This document shows positions 63,879 through 64,000 of a stretch of 64,000 nucleotides of DNA, one piece after another. The stretch is taken from positions 124,001 through 188,000 of the forward strand of contig JAUHXQ010000001.1 in NCBI GenBank assembly GCA_030426905.1, given 5' to 3'. The first letter of the stretch is position 1, and each line of letters begins with the position of its first letter. The notes beneath the pieces are model-generated. The model was given only the letters and a program-made list of their open reading frames with translations, was not told the origin of the DNA and searched no databases. The translations under genes and the position numbers were made by a program. The stretch is from Alphaproteobacteria bacterium. Its GTDB lineage: Bacteria > Pseudomonadota > Alphaproteobacteria > Rickettsiales > JABSSG01.

Positions 63879-64000
63879 GATTGCTTTAGGATTAGGATCA
63901 AATTTAAAAAATAAACGGAAAAATATAGAAAAAGCTATAAATATAATTTTATCAAATAATATTCTTTGTAACGTCAAAACTTCCTCTTTACTTTACAATA
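63871..64000 (+). CDS. folK: 2-amino-4-hydroxy-6-hydroxymethyldihydropteridine pyrophosphokinase (FolK), 5' part only
   Basis: Begins MNKIALGLGSNLKNKRKNIE with the LGLGSNL signature and a KAINIIL helix of HPPK, the enzyme before dihydropteroate synthase in folate synthesis. Only 43 codons are visible; the rest is beyond the window. Its ATG overlaps the end of tatD by 8 bp, so it continues the holB-metG-tatD message. The call rests on the N-terminal motif alone. Endogenous folate would support the folate-dependent YgfZ. Confidence 0.78.
   Translation, partial: MNKIALGLGSNLKNKRKNIEKAINIILSNNILCNVKTSSLLYN

Noticed and set aside
1-64000. CRISPR arrays, transposons, prophage genes, tRNA or rRNA genes
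   Set aside because: No regularly spaced repeats, transposase motifs or cloverleaf sequences were found by reading the intergenic stretches. Short or unusual tRNAs could still be missed without a covariance search.

Overview
The window is AT-rich, densely coded DNA from an alphaproteobacterium, most likely a member of the order Rickettsiales (obligate intracellular). The case rests on gene order and family types: a hemJ-hemE / ppsR-coaE-dnaQ block around a DnaA-box-rich gap, as at the origins of Caulobacter and Rickettsia; a CckA-type hybrid kinase; RNase J; a CycM-like membrane-anchored cytochrome c; small surface beta-barrel proteins; and many housekeeping genes with few regulators. I cannot place it in a family. 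A GshA of the proteobacterial type, a single-chain GlyRS and LPS-type sugar genes do not fit a typical Rickettsia. No rRNA, tRNA, CRISPR array, transposase or prophage gene was seen.

Layout. 1-4.3 kb (minus): a translation operon rpsB-tsf-pyrH-frr-glyS, with glyS cut by the window edge, and a clear promoter upstream of rpsB. 4.5-5.6 kb: an acidic Ser/Pro-rich orphan protein on the plus strand. 5.6-9.1 kb (minus): ygfZ, RNase J, birA. 9.2-11.6 kb (minus): an accessory patch with an unknown protein carrying a Cys/His cluster, a beta-barrel outer membrane protein and a strongly His/Cys-rich small protein. 11.9-16.2 kb (minus): gshA, rsmE, cckA, grxD, bolA. 16.2-17.8 kb (plus): nadD, rsfS, cycM. 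17.8-25.1 kb (minus): miaA, a membrane protein fused to a spermidine-synthase-like domain, grxB, rpoD, dnaG. 25.2-39.5 kb: greA, RDD protein (minus), brnQ, an unknown membrane protein, peroxiredoxin, dprA, topA, a second beta-barrel protein, pcm (minus), tolB, ychF, an O-antigen-ligase-like protein and a GT10 fucosyltransferase-like protein. 39.5-42.3 kb (minus): xth, nfeD, hemJ, hemE.

Origin and segregation. The 249-bp gap 42312-42560 between divergent hemE and ppsR carries one perfect and three near-perfect DnaA boxes and is the probable chromosomal oriC. To its right lie coaE, dnaQ, a dciA-like gene, mnmG, rsmG, parA and parB. Two perfect 16-bp parS sites sit inside coding sequence, one in rsmG and one in tatD. 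Both encode the peptide VSRET. Origin, ParA/ParB and parS sites therefore fall within about 21 kb. A 53-codon lipoprotein gene lies just after parB.

44.6-64 kb: a heptosyltransferase-like GT9 enzyme with a DUF4254-type partner (minus), acnA (minus), the cytochrome c maturation exporter ccmAB and a small unknown membrane protein, a DUF389 membrane protein (minus), MATE and MFS transporters, nth (minus), then a tightly packed holB-metG-tatD-folK run, with folK cut by the window edge. Themes beyond housekeeping are thiol redox balance (gshA, grxD, grxB, peroxiredoxin), a surface glycan (GT9, ligase, GT10) and possible metal handling (the 9-11.6 kb patch).
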